64,000 nt of DNA from Tolypothrix sp. FACHB-123 (GTDB taxonomy: Bacteria; Cyanobacteriota; Cyanobacteriia; Cyanobacteriales; Nostocaceae): contig NZ_JACJRE010000043.1 of the NCBI RefSeq assembly GCF_014697075.1, positions 1 through 64,000 on the forward strand, written 5' to 3'. Numbering within the stretch: the stretch's first letter is position 1; every line of letters starts with the position of its first letter. The position numbers and the translations under genes were made by a program. Shown piece by piece: positions 32,093-41,627 of the stretch. The notes beneath the pieces are model-generated. The model did no database searches and was not told the DNA's origin. It saw only the letters and a list, made by a program, of their open reading frames with translations.

Positions 32093-33931
32093 ATGAAATT
32101 CCTGAAAATTCCTTTTAGCTTGATATCTGGGCTAAGTTTAACTATCTTAATTTCTGGTACAACTTTAATTTCAGCACAAGAGCAAGGATTATCAAATTCT
32201 CAGTTAAGACAATCGGGCGTTCCTACAAGCAATTGGCAAAATACTCGTCTGCCTAATTGGAATCAAATTACCTTTGCTAAAATGCCTGGTATTGCCGAAT
32301 CTGGTTCTTTTCAAGTACCAGCAGGTGTGGCGGAAAAGTTGGGATACGACCCCTCACGTAGTTGGAATGCTGGACAGACACCTGATTCTTACATGATGTT
32401 AGGTGACTTTCAGGATGCTTTCAAACTTCAAAATTTATCAATAAGTGATATTGCCAAAACTGTTGATTTGGATTTAAGCCAAGTTGATTTAGACAAATTT
32501 GGCGTAATGAAATTCCAAACTTTGGAGAGTTTAAGCGATGCTGTCCCTGATTTGAAAGATACACCTATTGCTGAAGTTAAACCAGTTTTGGATTTATTAT
32601 CTCAAAAACTAGAAACTTCTTTTGATTCCAATCAACCAATAGGAAAGCTATTGCAACAGTCCCCGCATTTAAGAAAACTACAGTTTGCATCTTTGAACTT
32701 AGCATCTTATAGTTTGGATTCTATTCCTGGTTTGGTAACAACACCAATTGGTGCATTTAAAAAATGGCAAGGTGTCCATATTAATGAAATTCCTGGGTTG
32801 CCTGATGTACCGTTTTCTCAATTTCCTAATCCGATTAATGCTGTGGGTGGAAATGTAGGTATTGTTGATATTGCTTTTGCAACCGACGAACAACAGCGCG
32901 ATCGCACAATTTCTGGTAGTAATAAAGAAGGCTTTGCTGTGCCATGTCAAAAAGATTGCGCTCACATAGAATTATCTGGTTCAGCTTCAGTTTCAGGTAA
33001 AGCCTGGGTTAGCGGTAAATATCAACTAGTTAAGGGTGGTAAGGGAATCCTCAGTTCAGCGAATGGGGGTAAAGAACCAACAGGTCGTCATCCCTTTGGT
33101 GATGCTTTCAAAGTCGCAGTGTGGGATATTTCAGAAGTAGATGGCATGATTTCTCAAGCTTTATTCTTCCGGGCTTGTATGCGGAATACTTTTGTGGATT
33201 TAGGCTGTACACCCTATTTTATTGGGCCTGTACCATTCATGACTTTCAAAGAGCAAGAACCTATATTTTTAGGGTTAATTGCAGGAGAAAGCTCTAATTC
33301 AGTTTCCACAACCACAGGATTGAAGAGTACGGGATTTAGATTTAAACAATCTCCTGATAGTTCAACAAATAAGTTGTCTAATTTACTGCCCACAATTAAA
33401 GGTGATTGCAAGAATCTTCATTCATCAGGAACAAATATCGATGCTTTGATTGCTGCTTTCTCTAGTGTCGAAGAAAATTACAACTTAATCGGTAATTATG
33501 TCTGCGACTCATCCGGTAACTGTGGACGTGGACTCGGTGAAATGCAGTTTATGTCATATCGTCCAGATGTACGAAAGATTATCTCCAGTAAATCTGGGGG
33601 TGCAGAGTTTCTATCTAAATTGGATGCAGGTGAAAAAGTTACAGGTGAGGATATGATGCAATATTTTTCACCTGCTGAACAACAAACTTTAATTAAAGCT
33701 GATATCACCAACTTACTGAACAGCGCATCTCAACAAATCGACCCAATGACCCAAAAGCCTTTTATAGGCGAGCGATTAATTGAACGTGCTGCTCAAATGA
33801 ATTTCGCTGGTGTAGGTATCCCTATCGATATGGCTGTCAGTGATGTGGATGGAAAAATATCAGTCAGAGGATATAGCAACAAAACATCTGCTAAATATTT
33901 TCAATCTCTGCAATTAATGGGCTGTTCCTAG
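32093..33931 (+). CDS. Exported protein with lysozyme/transglycosylase-like C-terminus (VirB1-like)
   Basis: The 612-residue protein starts with a signal peptide (FLKIPFSLISGLSLTILISG, cleavage near ISA). A long middle part holds leucine/proline-rich repeated segments (LPDLKDTPIAEVKP-like, SIPGLVTTPIGAFKKW). Residues about 435-612 contain SVEENYNLIGNYVC, GRGLGEMQFMSYRPDVRK and further helices, reminiscent of a lysozyme-fold glycosidase with Glu near the start (SVEE). In T4SS operons such a protein (VirB1) locally opens peptidoglycan. The assignment of the catalytic domain is tentative. Confidence 0.5.
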   Translation: MKFLKIPFSLISGLSLTILISGTTLISAQEQGLSNSQLRQSGVPTSNWQNTRLPNWNQITFAKMPGIAESGSFQVPAGVAEKLGYDPSRSWNAGQTPDSYMMLGDFQDAFKLQNLSISDIAKTVDLDLSQVDLDKFGVMKFQTLESLSDAVPDLKDTPIAEVKPVLDLLSQKLETSFDSNQPIGKLLQQSPHLRKLQFASLNLASYSLDSIPGLVTTPIGAFKKWQGVHINEIPGLPDVPFSQFPNPINAVGGNVGIVDIAFATDEQQRDRTISGSNKEGFAVPCQKDCAHIELSGSASVSGKAWVSGKYQLVKGGKGILSSANGGKEPTGRHPFGDAFKVAVWDISEVDGMISQALFFRACMRNTFVDLGCTPYFIGPVPFMTFKEQEPIFLGLIAGESSNSVSTTTGLKSTGFRFKQSPDSSTNKLSNLLPTIKGDCKNLHSSGTNIDALIAAFSSVEENYNLIGNYVCDSSGNCGRGLGEMQFMSYRPDVRKIISSKSGGAEFLSKLDAGEKVTGEDMMQYFSPAEQQTLIKADITNLLNSASQQIDPMTQKPFIGERLIERAAQMNFAGVGIPIDMAVSDVDGKISVRGYSNKTSAKYFQSLQLMGCS

Positions 33932-34023
33932 ACTAAAGAAATCCTGTTTAATTTCTGTATTTTTGGTTCAAGTTATGAGTTTTCCATTTCAGGATTTATT
34001 CAAAACATTAAGCAGAATATAAT

Positions 34024-34572
34024 ATGCAATTAAAATTTAATAAATTCATCCGATTAAAATTGTTTAAATATAAAGCAATATTAGCTATTGCTACTATTTT
34101 CAGTTTCCTTGTTACAGCATTTTTATTCAAAGCCCATATTGCAAATGAAAATCGTACAACAACATGGAGAAATGCCAAAGAAATTGCACCACCATTGCTT
34201 ATTAAAAAAGTCCTATCTTTAAATTCCATAGCTAGGATTGATGACAAATCAGTCAAAGTCATGCAAATCCCATCTCAAGGTGCAGGAGATTTATACATAT
34301 TTGATTTACGCTCACCTCAGCTTTGTGGTATGGGTGGTTGTCTTTATCTGATTTATCACGAATCCGGTAAGTTGCTTTTGCCCTTAATCGCTAATCCAAA
34401 CTTACCACCCAAAGAAGAGTTAATGCGTGCTTCAAACACAATAACTGGTGAATTTCCTTGCTTGGTAATTACGCAACCGACGTTGAATGAGAACATACTA
34501 TCTCGTACCAAATATTGCTACCAAAATAAAAGATTTATACGTTTTAATGAAGAATTTTTTAGTAGCAACTAA
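34024..34572 (+). CDS. Small membrane-anchored protein of the T4SS operon
   Basis: A 182-residue protein with a basic N-terminus and one membrane helix (about 19-37, AILAIATIFSFLVTAFLFK); the remainder is predicted to be periplasmic. Cys residues at CGMGGC, FPC and YC could form disulfides. No family recognised. It lies between the VirB1-like and VirD4-like genes and 26 bases before the latter, so a conjugation role is inferred from context only. Confidence 0.55.
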   Translation: MQLKFNKFIRLKLFKYKAILAIATIFSFLVTAFLFKAHIANENRTTTWRNAKEIAPPLLIKKVLSLNSIARIDDKSVKVMQIPSQGAGDLYIFDLRSPQLCGMGGCLYLIYHESGKLLLPLIANPNLPPKEELMRASNTITGEFPCLVITQPTLNENILSRTKYCYQNKRFIRFNEEFFSSN

Positions 34573-34598
34573 AAGTTAGATGTATATAATACAAGCTA

Positions 34599-36446
34599 AT
34601 GAAAAATTTAACTTCAAATTACTCTTTAGGGATTCAAGTACCGCCTGCCAAATTAGAGACATTACAAATTCAAAGATTGACAGAATTGATGAAATCGCAG
34701 TCTGGTCTGGTACTTTTGAGTTGCTTGATTGCACTTGCTATTTTTCGAGTTCTTTCGGGTGGGAATCGCAAAGGTAAACTTGCTACCAGTTACTGGGGTG
34801 GTGGTCGTGAAAAATCTTTGGCTGCACGTAAAGCTAAACAGCAGATATCTAATCCTACGCGCAATTGTGCGGCACTTTACATTGGTACACCTCAGCAAAT
34901 GCGATCGCGTATTGAAAATGAGTGGCGTACCGCAGGTTTACTGAAAGCCAAACCAACTCTGACTCAAAAATTACACAACTTAATATCGCCTAACTCTACT
35001 CTGTACGTTCCTGATGTCCAAAGAGGAATAGCCGTTATAGGTGCAGCAGGTTCCGGCAAGACATTCTCTGTAATCGACCCTCTAATTCGTAGCGCTTTTG
35101 ACCAGGGTTTTCCTGTATGTGCGTATGATTTCAAATATCCCGCACAGACCAAACGGGCTGTAGCTTACGCTATGAAGCGCGGTTACACCGTCAGAATATT
35201 TGCGCCAGGGTTTCCTGAAAGTGAAACCTGCAATCCTCTAGATCTGCTGAAAGACGAGGAAGATGCGATCGCAGCAGGTCAAATTACCAGCGTCATTTCG
35301 CGTAACTTCGACCGTGGGGGTAATACCAGCAGCGATAAATTCTTTGAAGAAGCTGGGGATAGTTTGGTTGAGGGTATTTTACTACTCACCAAGGCAGTTA
35401 AAACCCTAACTGGTGACGACAAATATTGCGATCTGATGATGGCGCAAGCAATTTTATCTTTACCCAATCTGCCAGTAAGATTAGAAGCTGCTTCCAAGGA
35501 CAAGCTGAAAATTTGGACAACACGACCATTATCTCAGCTAATCAGCGTCAAGGACTCTGAAAAAACTACTGCCAGCATTATTGGAACCGCGCAGCGTATA
35601 TTTCAGCGATTCCTCAAGAAAGACTTTGTGGGCGCATTCTGTGGTCAGACAACATTACCACTGGACTTGGATGGTAAACAGCTAATTGTGTTTGGGCTAA
35701 ACAGGAACAACCGTGACATTATCAGTCCACTGCTGGCGGCTATTTTACACATGATTGTTACGCGCAATGTATCCCGTATCCTACCCAGAAAAGACCCGTT
35801 AGTAGTGGCTTTAGACGAACTACCCACTTTGTACTTGCCAGCCCTTGTCAATTGGTTGAATGAAAGCCGTGAAGACGGTTTTGTAGGGATTTTGGGATAT
35901 CAAAACATTGTCCAGTTAGAGAAAGTCTATGGTAAAGAACTGACACGGGCCATCTTAGGAGGTACAGCCACCAAGTTTATTTTCAACCCGCAAGATCCGG
36001 ACTCTGCAAAGTTGTTCAGTGACTACTTGGGCGAGACGGAAATCAAATTTAATTCCAAATCGCGCAGTACAGGAAAAGGAGGTGCTTCACACAGCACTAA
36101 CGAACAGCATCAAAAACGCCATTTATTTGAAGCAGCACAATTTGCCAAGATGAGTACGGGTAAGGCGGTAATTATCAATCCAGCTTACACTCGCGGCACA
36201 GAAGCTTATGTTCCCATATTGCAGAATATAAAAGTTCCGGCTGCTGATATTGCTGAGATGAACTGGTCGGAAGGAAAGTGGGATTTTGTGAGAGACAGAC
36301 TGATTCAAAACAATTCTGTGCAAATTAGCGACTCTGAACGTTCTCAGCAATTTATGGAAAGGCGCGAATTAGCTGAAAAATTATTTCCTATGCCTGAACA
36401 ATCTAATTCTCTGCCTTCTCCAGAAGAAGTTGCCAATGTTTTTTAG
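34599..36446 (+). CDS. virD4: VirD4/TraG type IV coupling protein
   Basis: The 615-residue protein has a membrane segment near the N-terminus (about 36-53, GLVLLSCLIALAIFRVL), Walker A GAAGSGKTFSVIDPLI (about 147-155 for the loop), CAYDFKYPAQTKRA and Walker B VVALDELPTLYLPAL (about 402-408), plus ILGYQNIVQLEKVYG. These are the hallmarks of the TraG/VirD4 hexameric DNA pump that links the relaxosome to the T4SS. The C-terminus is variable as in the family. A start at 34599 follows directly on the previous gene. Confidence 0.88.
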   Translation: MKNLTSNYSLGIQVPPAKLETLQIQRLTELMKSQSGLVLLSCLIALAIFRVLSGGNRKGKLATSYWGGGREKSLAARKAKQQISNPTRNCAALYIGTPQQMRSRIENEWRTAGLLKAKPTLTQKLHNLISPNSTLYVPDVQRGIAVIGAAGSGKTFSVIDPLIRSAFDQGFPVCAYDFKYPAQTKRAVAYAMKRGYTVRIFAPGFPESETCNPLDLLKDEEDAIAAGQITSVISRNFDRGGNTSSDKFFEEAGDSLVEGILLLTKAVKTLTGDDKYCDLMMAQAILSLPNLPVRLEAASKDKLKIWTTRPLSQLISVKDSEKTTASIIGTAQRIFQRFLKKDFVGAFCGQTTLPLDLDGKQLIVFGLNRNNRDIISPLLAAILHMIVTRNVSRILPRKDPLVVALDELPTLYLPALVNWLNESREDGFVGILGYQNIVQLEKVYGKELTRAILGGTATKFIFNPQDPDSAKLFSDYLGETEIKFNSKSRSTGKGGASHSTNEQHQKRHLFEAAQFAKMSTGKAVIINPAYTRGTEAYVPILQNIKVPAADIAEMNWSEGKWDFVRDRLIQNNSVQISDSERSQQFMERRELAEKLFPMPEQSNSLPSPEEVANVF

Positions 36447-36457
36447 GGGTTTTGGGA

Positions 36458-36793
36458 ATGAAATCTTCACAGGTTAATTGGAGTAAACAAGTTTCGTCTG
36501 TCTTAGCACGTTATCCGCAGTGGCAACACATAGTTATTGAAGCATCGAATAAGCCTTTATTCGATGTAAATTATTGCCCAGAGACTATAGAAATATTTGA
36601 CCAGTTTGGCTTATTAGCTGGTAGAGTATTGAATTCTATTTCTTATGAAAGCACTCGTAATTCTCTCGATAAAAGTGAATTTATTGCTTGGTTATTTGAT
36701 GGAGAACTTGGAGCTTTTTACGTAAATGATGAGGTAGTTATCAATCGACTGCAATTGTTGACAGAAGTTGGCGGAGGTTATCACCATGACTGA
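36458..36793 (+). CDS. Small protein of the conjugation operon, unknown function
   Basis: This protein of about 111 residues (start ATG 36458, preceded by AGGGG) has no membrane segment and no recognised motif; visible features are VLARYPQWQHIVIEA and SEFIAWLFDGELGAFYVND. It begins 11 bases after the coupling-protein gene, and its end overlaps the start of the next gene by eight bases (ATGACTGA). Tight packing suggests a role with one of these partners. Confidence 0.6.
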   Translation: MKSSQVNWSKQVSSVLARYPQWQHIVIEASNKPLFDVNYCPETIEIFDQFGLLAGRVLNSISYESTRNSLDKSEFIAWLFDGELGAFYVNDEVVINRLQLLTEVGGGYHHD

Positions 36794-38276
36794 TATATTT
36801 AAGGTTGCATCTGGAGAAGCTGCTGCCATTCAAAGGCATTATGAACAAATAATAGAAGTTTTGTTGCAAACTTTACTCAATGCCAAACATGATAATCAGC
36901 GCCAAGGATTAAAAATATTTGATGGTAACAGACTTGTTTATGGACATGATAAAAATCAATTCCGTGATGAAGTTTCGGGATTATCAGGACAACTTTTAAA
37001 TCCTCAAATCATTGTCCAGCTACAACAACTGCGTTCTGCAAGAGTGGGAGGTATGGTAGAAGGAGCGACTAATAAAACAGTTGAGTTAGATGGACGCATT
37101 GTTTTGCAATCTGATGAACAGGGTAGGGTAATTATTAATAATTTATTACAGCCTGAAGTAGTTAAATCTACAAAAAATTACCAGACGCTTGATGCGGAGG
37201 AGTCTACCAACCCTGAAGTAGTTAAATCTACAAACAATTACCAGATGCTTGATGAGGATAAGCCTACTAACAGAGAGCATCCAAAACAATTTGATAATCC
37301 TGAATTGTTAACTAATAGTACTGGTAGAGAAGAAAAAGAAGTACAAGAAGATAAAAACTTATTTAATAATCCAGGCTCAACACGAGTAATAAAATCTCTC
37401 CAAGCTTTAGAAGATAGTCCTTTCAAAAATTTACTGGCTAATGAAATTGTCCAGCTACAAGCAGAAATCAAAGCATTACGACAACAGCAAAATGTGTATC
37501 AAACCTTAATTGAAAAAAGGTTGCTACAGCCACAAAATTTTTCTTGGTGGCAGCAATCAATTAATAATATCTCACTTGTGGTAGAGAGTGTGAATTATGC
37601 TGTGAAGATGGGAATTAAAGAATTTAAACAACATTCAGCACAACACCGAATTGCAACATCTTTAAAAACCTTATTTCATACTCAGACGCACCCAGGAGCT
37701 TTAGAATACCAAGCGACTCAATACCAAATCTCTCGTGATGGTTCATTGTATAAAATTACGGAATCAGAAACAGGCAAACTTTTAATGCAGTTTCGTTCTA
37801 CAAATTTGGGTGTGCGGGTGGAAGCTGGAAATTTGGAACCTACGCATATTAAAGATATTAATGCTTTAGAGCGATCGCTTAAACGCCATGAACCTATTCC
37901 TGCTTCCTTTACTCCAGTAGGTAAGCAAGAAGCTGAGTATTTTGCTCGCATAGATAAGATTACTAATGCGCTTGTACAATATGCGATCGCTCACCAAAGA
38001 GATGTAGAAATTGATGGCTTATTCTCTTATAAATGGCAAGCCACTACCGATGGAAAAGTGAATATTTATGCCAAAGATGGACGTGGAAGTGTATTAGAAA
38101 AATCTGAGGGACAACTCAAAAGCTCTATGAGTGAGCGGGATTTAATATATTTCGAGCAAATCTTACCCAGATTACAGCCTGCTTACCAACGCCAACAGGA
38201 ATCAACAGCATTGCGATCGCCTACGGTGGGGCGTAGCCCATCGCCAAAAATTAACAGTAATGAATTAGAGAGATAG
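36786..38276 (+). CDS. Cyanobacterial conjugation-operon protein, unknown function
   Basis: With the ATG at 36786 (GGAGG 11 bases upstream) the product has about 496 residues. Residues 15-115 are helical (AAAIQRHYEQIIEVLLQTLL). A low-complexity linker contains an approximate duplication (PEVVKSTKNYQTLDAEESTN, PEVVKSTNNYQMLDEDKPTN). A coiled coil follows (NEIVQLQAEIKALRQQQNVY), then a C-terminal globular domain (about 300-470). The last residues (ALRSPTVGRSPSPK) come from a GC-rich dispersed repeat in frame. I do not recognise the family. The coiled coil and position suggest a structural or relaxosome-linked partner. Confidence 0.6.
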   Translation: MTDIFKVASGEAAAIQRHYEQIIEVLLQTLLNAKHDNQRQGLKIFDGNRLVYGHDKNQFRDEVSGLSGQLLNPQIIVQLQQLRSARVGGMVEGATNKTVELDGRIVLQSDEQGRVIINNLLQPEVVKSTKNYQTLDAEESTNPEVVKSTNNYQMLDEDKPTNREHPKQFDNPELLTNSTGREEKEVQEDKNLFNNPGSTRVIKSLQALEDSPFKNLLANEIVQLQAEIKALRQQQNVYQTLIEKRLLQPQNFSWWQQSINNISLVVESVNYAVKMGIKEFKQHSAQHRIATSLKTLFHTQTHPGALEYQATQYQISRDGSLYKITESETGKLLMQFRSTNLGVRVEAGNLEPTHIKDINALERSLKRHEPIPASFTPVGKQEAEYFARIDKITNALVQYAIAHQRDVEIDGLFSYKWQATTDGKVNIYAKDGRGSVLEKSEGQLKSSMSERDLIYFEQILPRLQPAYQRQQESTALRSPTVGRSPSPKINSNELER

Positions 38277-38278
38277 CC

Positions 38279-39907
38279 ATGAACCTATCCCAATTGAATC
38301 TATTAATTGACTCTGGTATACCTATAGTCTGCATAACCGCTTCAATATCAGAGCGTATGACAGTTTTAAAGCAAATTCACCAGGAATGTGCAATTAACAG
38401 AAATCTCCCTCTTTATTTATGGAATGCTGGTTGGGGATGTTTTAAACAAGTCCAATTTGATTCTGAGCGTTGTGTAACTTTTCCAACTGTAGACTCCAGT
38501 AAATTACAGCCTCGTGATGATGCAATCTTTGCAGCTTTTGATGATTTATTAAATTCTGAAATCAATGGTATTTTTATTTTTGAAAATTTGCAATCCTTAA
38601 TTCAGCAAGATTCAACATCATATCTGAAAAATCATGCAATTAAAATAACATCGCAAATAATTAATATTTATTATGAATTAAAAAACACCAATAATCCAAA
38701 ATATTTAATTATTTTAGCAATGGATGATGTTGAACTACCACATTCATTGACTCAGTTGATTCCAAATCTCTCTACACCGATGCCTTCACATGAGATCATA
38801 GATAATTTTATTAGGAAATCTTTATCCCAAAAAATAACCGATTTACCTAATAATTGTGATTTATCTGCTTTGGTAAATGCTGCTTCTGGTTTAACTCTTG
38901 AGGAAATACGTTCTGGATGTGCAATAGCAATTAATTCCTGTCCAGAGTTTCATAGTAATACAATAGCCCTACACTTACTAGATTATAAAATTAACCGCTT
39001 TCGTGCTTTCAACTTAAACTTTATCTCTCACTCAAACGTAGCTGACTTTGGCGGTTTAGATTTACTCAAGAAGTTTCTTGAAAATGTCAAGCTAGATTTT
39101 GCTCCCGAAGCACGATCTGCGAATATTCCCCTTCCAAAAGGTTGTTTACTGGTAGGGCCACCGGGGACAGGAAAGACTCTGGCGGCGCACGTCAGTGCCA
39201 AAACTTTAAGATTTCCCCTTGTGTGTATGGATACCGCAGCAGTAGTGAGTGGTAGTGCAACTCATCTCAAACGCTTGCTAGAGCGTATAGAAGCTTGCGC
39301 TCCCGTTGTGCTTTACTTTGATGAATTGGATAAATTGTTTGCAGCATCCACTCCTTCAGGTGAAGATATTGACTCGCGGCGAATCTTGGGAACTCTGCTC
39401 ACTTGGTTGCAAGAAAAACAGAGTGCTGTGTTCGTGGTAGCCAGCCTTAACCGACTCGACGCACTACCACCAGAATTAACCAGGGTTGGCAGATTTGATG
39501 AAATATTCTACGTTGGCTTTCCTCAAGCGATAGAGCGAAAGGAAATTTTGATGATGCACCTAGCGAGATTTGACGAACGATACCGCAATGGTGGCGATCG
39601 CCTGACTGAGAAAGAATGGCGGATTCTTCTCAACAAAACCATCAACTGTAACGGTGCTGAACTAGCACGAATGGTAGAAAAAGCAGCGCGTGCATTATTT
39701 CATCAGGGACGGGACATTCATATTGGGTTGTCAGAACTGTTGGAACAAAGGGAAATGATAGTACCACTCTACGTCAGGGATACCGACAGAATACTGGCTA
39801 TAGAAAATCGAGCCAAGTATATTTGCCAACCAGCATCGACAAAAGACTCTTCGGTTTTCGCTCCAGCGATTACTACCTATTGGGGAGAACCATGTGTTCA
39901 CAGTTAA
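38279..39907 (+). CDS. Ycf46-like AAA ATPase
   Basis: The N-terminal half (about 1-250) resembles the regulatory half of Ycf46-type proteins (DSGIPIVCITASISERMTVL). The C-terminal half is an AAA module: Walker A LLVGPPGTGKTLAAH (about 291-300), Walker B VVLYFDELDKLF (about 345), sensor-1 VVASLNRLDALPPEL, arginine finger RVGRFDE and sensor-2 region GAELARMVEKAARALF. It is two bases after the preceding gene and is the last of the operon. Ycf46 relatives are usually chromosomal and linked to photosynthesis/carbon regulation; a plasmid conjugation copy suggests recruitment as a remodelling motor. Confidence 0.8.
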   Translation: MNLSQLNLLIDSGIPIVCITASISERMTVLKQIHQECAINRNLPLYLWNAGWGCFKQVQFDSERCVTFPTVDSSKLQPRDDAIFAAFDDLLNSEINGIFIFENLQSLIQQDSTSYLKNHAIKITSQIINIYYELKNTNNPKYLIILAMDDVELPHSLTQLIPNLSTPMPSHEIIDNFIRKSLSQKITDLPNNCDLSALVNAASGLTLEEIRSGCAIAINSCPEFHSNTIALHLLDYKINRFRAFNLNFISHSNVADFGGLDLLKKFLENVKLDFAPEARSANIPLPKGCLLVGPPGTGKTLAAHVSAKTLRFPLVCMDTAAVVSGSATHLKRLLERIEACAPVVLYFDELDKLFAASTPSGEDIDSRRILGTLLTWLQEKQSAVFVVASLNRLDALPPELTRVGRFDEIFYVGFPQAIERKEILMMHLARFDERYRNGGDRLTEKEWRILLNKTINCNGAELARMVEKAARALFHQGRDIHIGLSELLEQREMIVPLYVRDTDRILAIENRAKYICQPASTKDSSVFAPAITTYWGEPCVHS

Positions 39908-39938
39908 CTGTAACAAGCGATCGCTTATCTACAGTTAA
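39904..39938. terminator. Hairpin after the T4SS operon
   Basis: TTAACTGTA (39904-39912) pairs perfectly with TACAGTTAA (39930-39938), and the loop contains the self-complementary AAGCGATCGCTT. The left arm overlaps the stop codon of the AAA ATPase gene. No T-run follows, so it may be a transcript-end stabiliser. Confidence 0.5.
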
Positions 39939-40025
39939 TCAACTACTGTTCAAACTCAAACAAACCTAAGAGGATTCGCTGTTACAATACGACCAATCCG
40001 CTCAATTAAACGAGACACACCGCTT

Positions 40026-40265
40026 ATGATTACTCAAATGATGGTTCAACCCTCATTCTGGGTAGAATCTGGAATCAAACTCACTCAAGTTAGGAACATA
40101 TATTTATTTAAATTTACTGAAGAATTACAGTCTCGGCTTGAAGAACTGTCTGAGAAGAAAAAAGCCGGATTGCTAACTTCAGAAGAAGATGCTGAATTGG
40201 CAGGCATATTGGAACTTGATAGAATTTTTACCTTGCTCAATGCCAAAATTATTTCTGAATCATGA
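40026..40265 (+). CDS. Small helical partner of the HNH endonuclease
   Basis: The 79-residue protein has a short N-terminal strand-rich segment (VRNIYLFKFTEELQSRLEEL) and a long helical region (KKKAGLLTSEEDAELAGILE, LDRIFTLLNAKII). Its TGA overlaps the ATG of the HNH gene (ATGA). This two-gene arrangement recurs widely in cyanobacteria. The role could be that of an antitoxin-like or targeting partner, which is not established. Confidence 0.65.
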   Translation: MITQMMVQPSFWVESGIKLTQVRNIYLFKFTEELQSRLEELSEKKKAGLLTSEEDAELAGILELDRIFTLLNAKIISES

Positions 40266-40711
40266 CAGTCAATGATGCCACTAAAAAATTAGTCAGACAA
40301 AGAGCTAAATTTCTTTGCGAATACTGTCATTCTTTAGAAGAAGCAAGTGCCGCTCTATTTTCTATTGACCATATTGTTCCACAATCACTTTCTGGTTCAG
40401 ATGACCCCGATAATCTAGCGTTAGCTTGTCAACGTTGTAATGGATATCGTTATAACTTCACAACTGGAATTGATCCAGATACAGGTCAGATGCTACCTCT
40501 GTTTAATCCACGTCAGCAAAAGTGGTATGAGCACTTTATTTGGTCAGCAGATGGTCTAAAAATTATTGGCATTACTTCCACAGGACGCGCTACTTGTAAT
40601 CGTTTAGACCTCAATGATGAACGTCATAACGAAGGATCTATCGTCAAAGCACGTCGTCTTTGGATCAAAGGTGGTTGGCATCCACCGGATGAAGATCCGC
40701 GACAAGTATAA
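40262..40711 (+). CDS. HNH endonuclease
   Basis: The 149-residue protein has the HNH/McrA nuclease core with zinc knuckles: CEYCH (about 20-24), then IDHIVPQSLSGSDD with the catalytic His, PDNLALACQRCN with the Asn and second CxxC, and YNF. The C-terminal extension WSADGLKIIGITSTGRATCN, RRLWIKGGWHP is typical of the small cyanobacterial HNH subfamily. It cleaves DNA in a metal-dependent way; the biological target is unknown. Coupled by overlap to the preceding small gene. Confidence 0.88.
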   Translation: MTVNDATKKLVRQRAKFLCEYCHSLEEASAALFSIDHIVPQSLSGSDDPDNLALACQRCNGYRYNFTTGIDPDTGQMLPLFNPRQQKWYEHFIWSADGLKIIGITSTGRATCNRLDLNDERHNEGSIVKARRLWIKGGWHPPDEDPRQV

Positions 40712-40738
40712 GAAAGTCAACCTTGAGTTAAGGTGGCT
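40711..40738. terminator. Imperfect hairpin between convergent genes
   Basis: AAAGTCAACCTT and AAGGTGGCTTT form an imperfect stem around GAGTT, followed by AATTCCTCTTC. It lies between the convergent HNH gene and the 284-residue gene and may serve both. Confidence 0.4.
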
Positions 40739-40772
40739 TTAATTCCTCTTCAAGGCATAAATTTAAAAATTG

Positions 40773-41627
40773 CTATCTGCTAGATAACAACTTTGCAACT
40801 CTAAAGCTAATGCTCTCTTTAGCACAAGCTTTCAAAATAGCAGTAGCTCGTCTGTTTCCCTTATTGGCAAAGTACTCCCAAATAGATAACCAATCATCGC
40901 AGCTAAGAGTATATATCTGTTTAATGCCGTCTGAAGCAGGAATAAGACATTTTACAGGAGATGGCGACAACTTTAATTGTGCAAGAGTTTTTGCTTTTTT
41001 GGGAGAATCTTCCAGCAACCAATTCGGGTTACATTGAATGCAATTCAACCCTTCATCATAGCCAATGCGATATTCTCCTGATGGCATGGCTAAAATTTCT
41101 AAAGTCATGTTGTTGTCTAATTTTATTTGGATTGGCTTGGCTGATACAACTTGATAATTCCTGCTAAAAAATCTAGGGTTTGGTACAAGTGGCTCTCTAT
41201 TTTGTACATCGTTATTTGTCAATGCTTTGATTAGTTCTTTCCATTCATTACGACTCAAAGATAACGGATGTTGCTCTAACTTATCTTCTTTTAGGAGTTG
41301 GTGTAAATAAGTCGCTACTGTAGGTAAGGTATGACCTTTAATTATGACTTTACTAGGAATTTGTACAGGTATTACTTGCAAATTATTTGACTGGACAAAA
41401 TTTTTGACATTTCCTTTAGATTGCCCAACAATCAGGGCCATTTGCCTATCACTCATGACCTTGATACCGTTTACTAATTCATATGCTGCCCACGAGTGGT
41501 GCTTCCACCACCAGCGAATATTAATTGTTTTTGGTATCTGTGTAGCAATATTTTCTGAAATTTTAAAACTTTCTGTTTTTGTATGGTTTATTGTTGTTTC
41601 TGGCTTTATGGCTGTGGATAGATTCAT
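40773..41627 (-). CDS. Protein of unknown function with HTH-like segment
   Basis: The 284-residue protein contains a helix-turn-helix-like stretch at about residues 55-85 (MSDRQMALIVGQSKGNVKNF). A basic middle part (LPTVATYLHQLL, SRNEWKELIKAL) is followed by a C-terminal domain with CIQCNPNWLL and CDDWLSIWEYFANKGNRRAT. The first half is reminiscent of regulators that read antirepressor or KilA-like modules, but I cannot name the family. The 887 bp AT-rich gap upstream would contain its promoter. Confidence 0.5.
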   Translation of the reverse strand: MNLSTAIKPETTINHTKTESFKISENIATQIPKTINIRWWWKHHSWAAYELVNGIKVMSDRQMALIVGQSKGNVKNFVQSNNLQVIPVQIPSKVIIKGHTLPTVATYLHQLLKEDKLEQHPLSLSRNEWKELIKALTNNDVQNREPLVPNPRFFSRNYQVVSAKPIQIKLDNNMTLEILAMPSGEYRIGYDEGLNCIQCNPNWLLEDSPKKAKTLAQLKLSPSPVKCLIPASDGIKQIYTLSCDDWLSIWEYFANKGNRRATAILKACAKESISFRVAKLLSSR

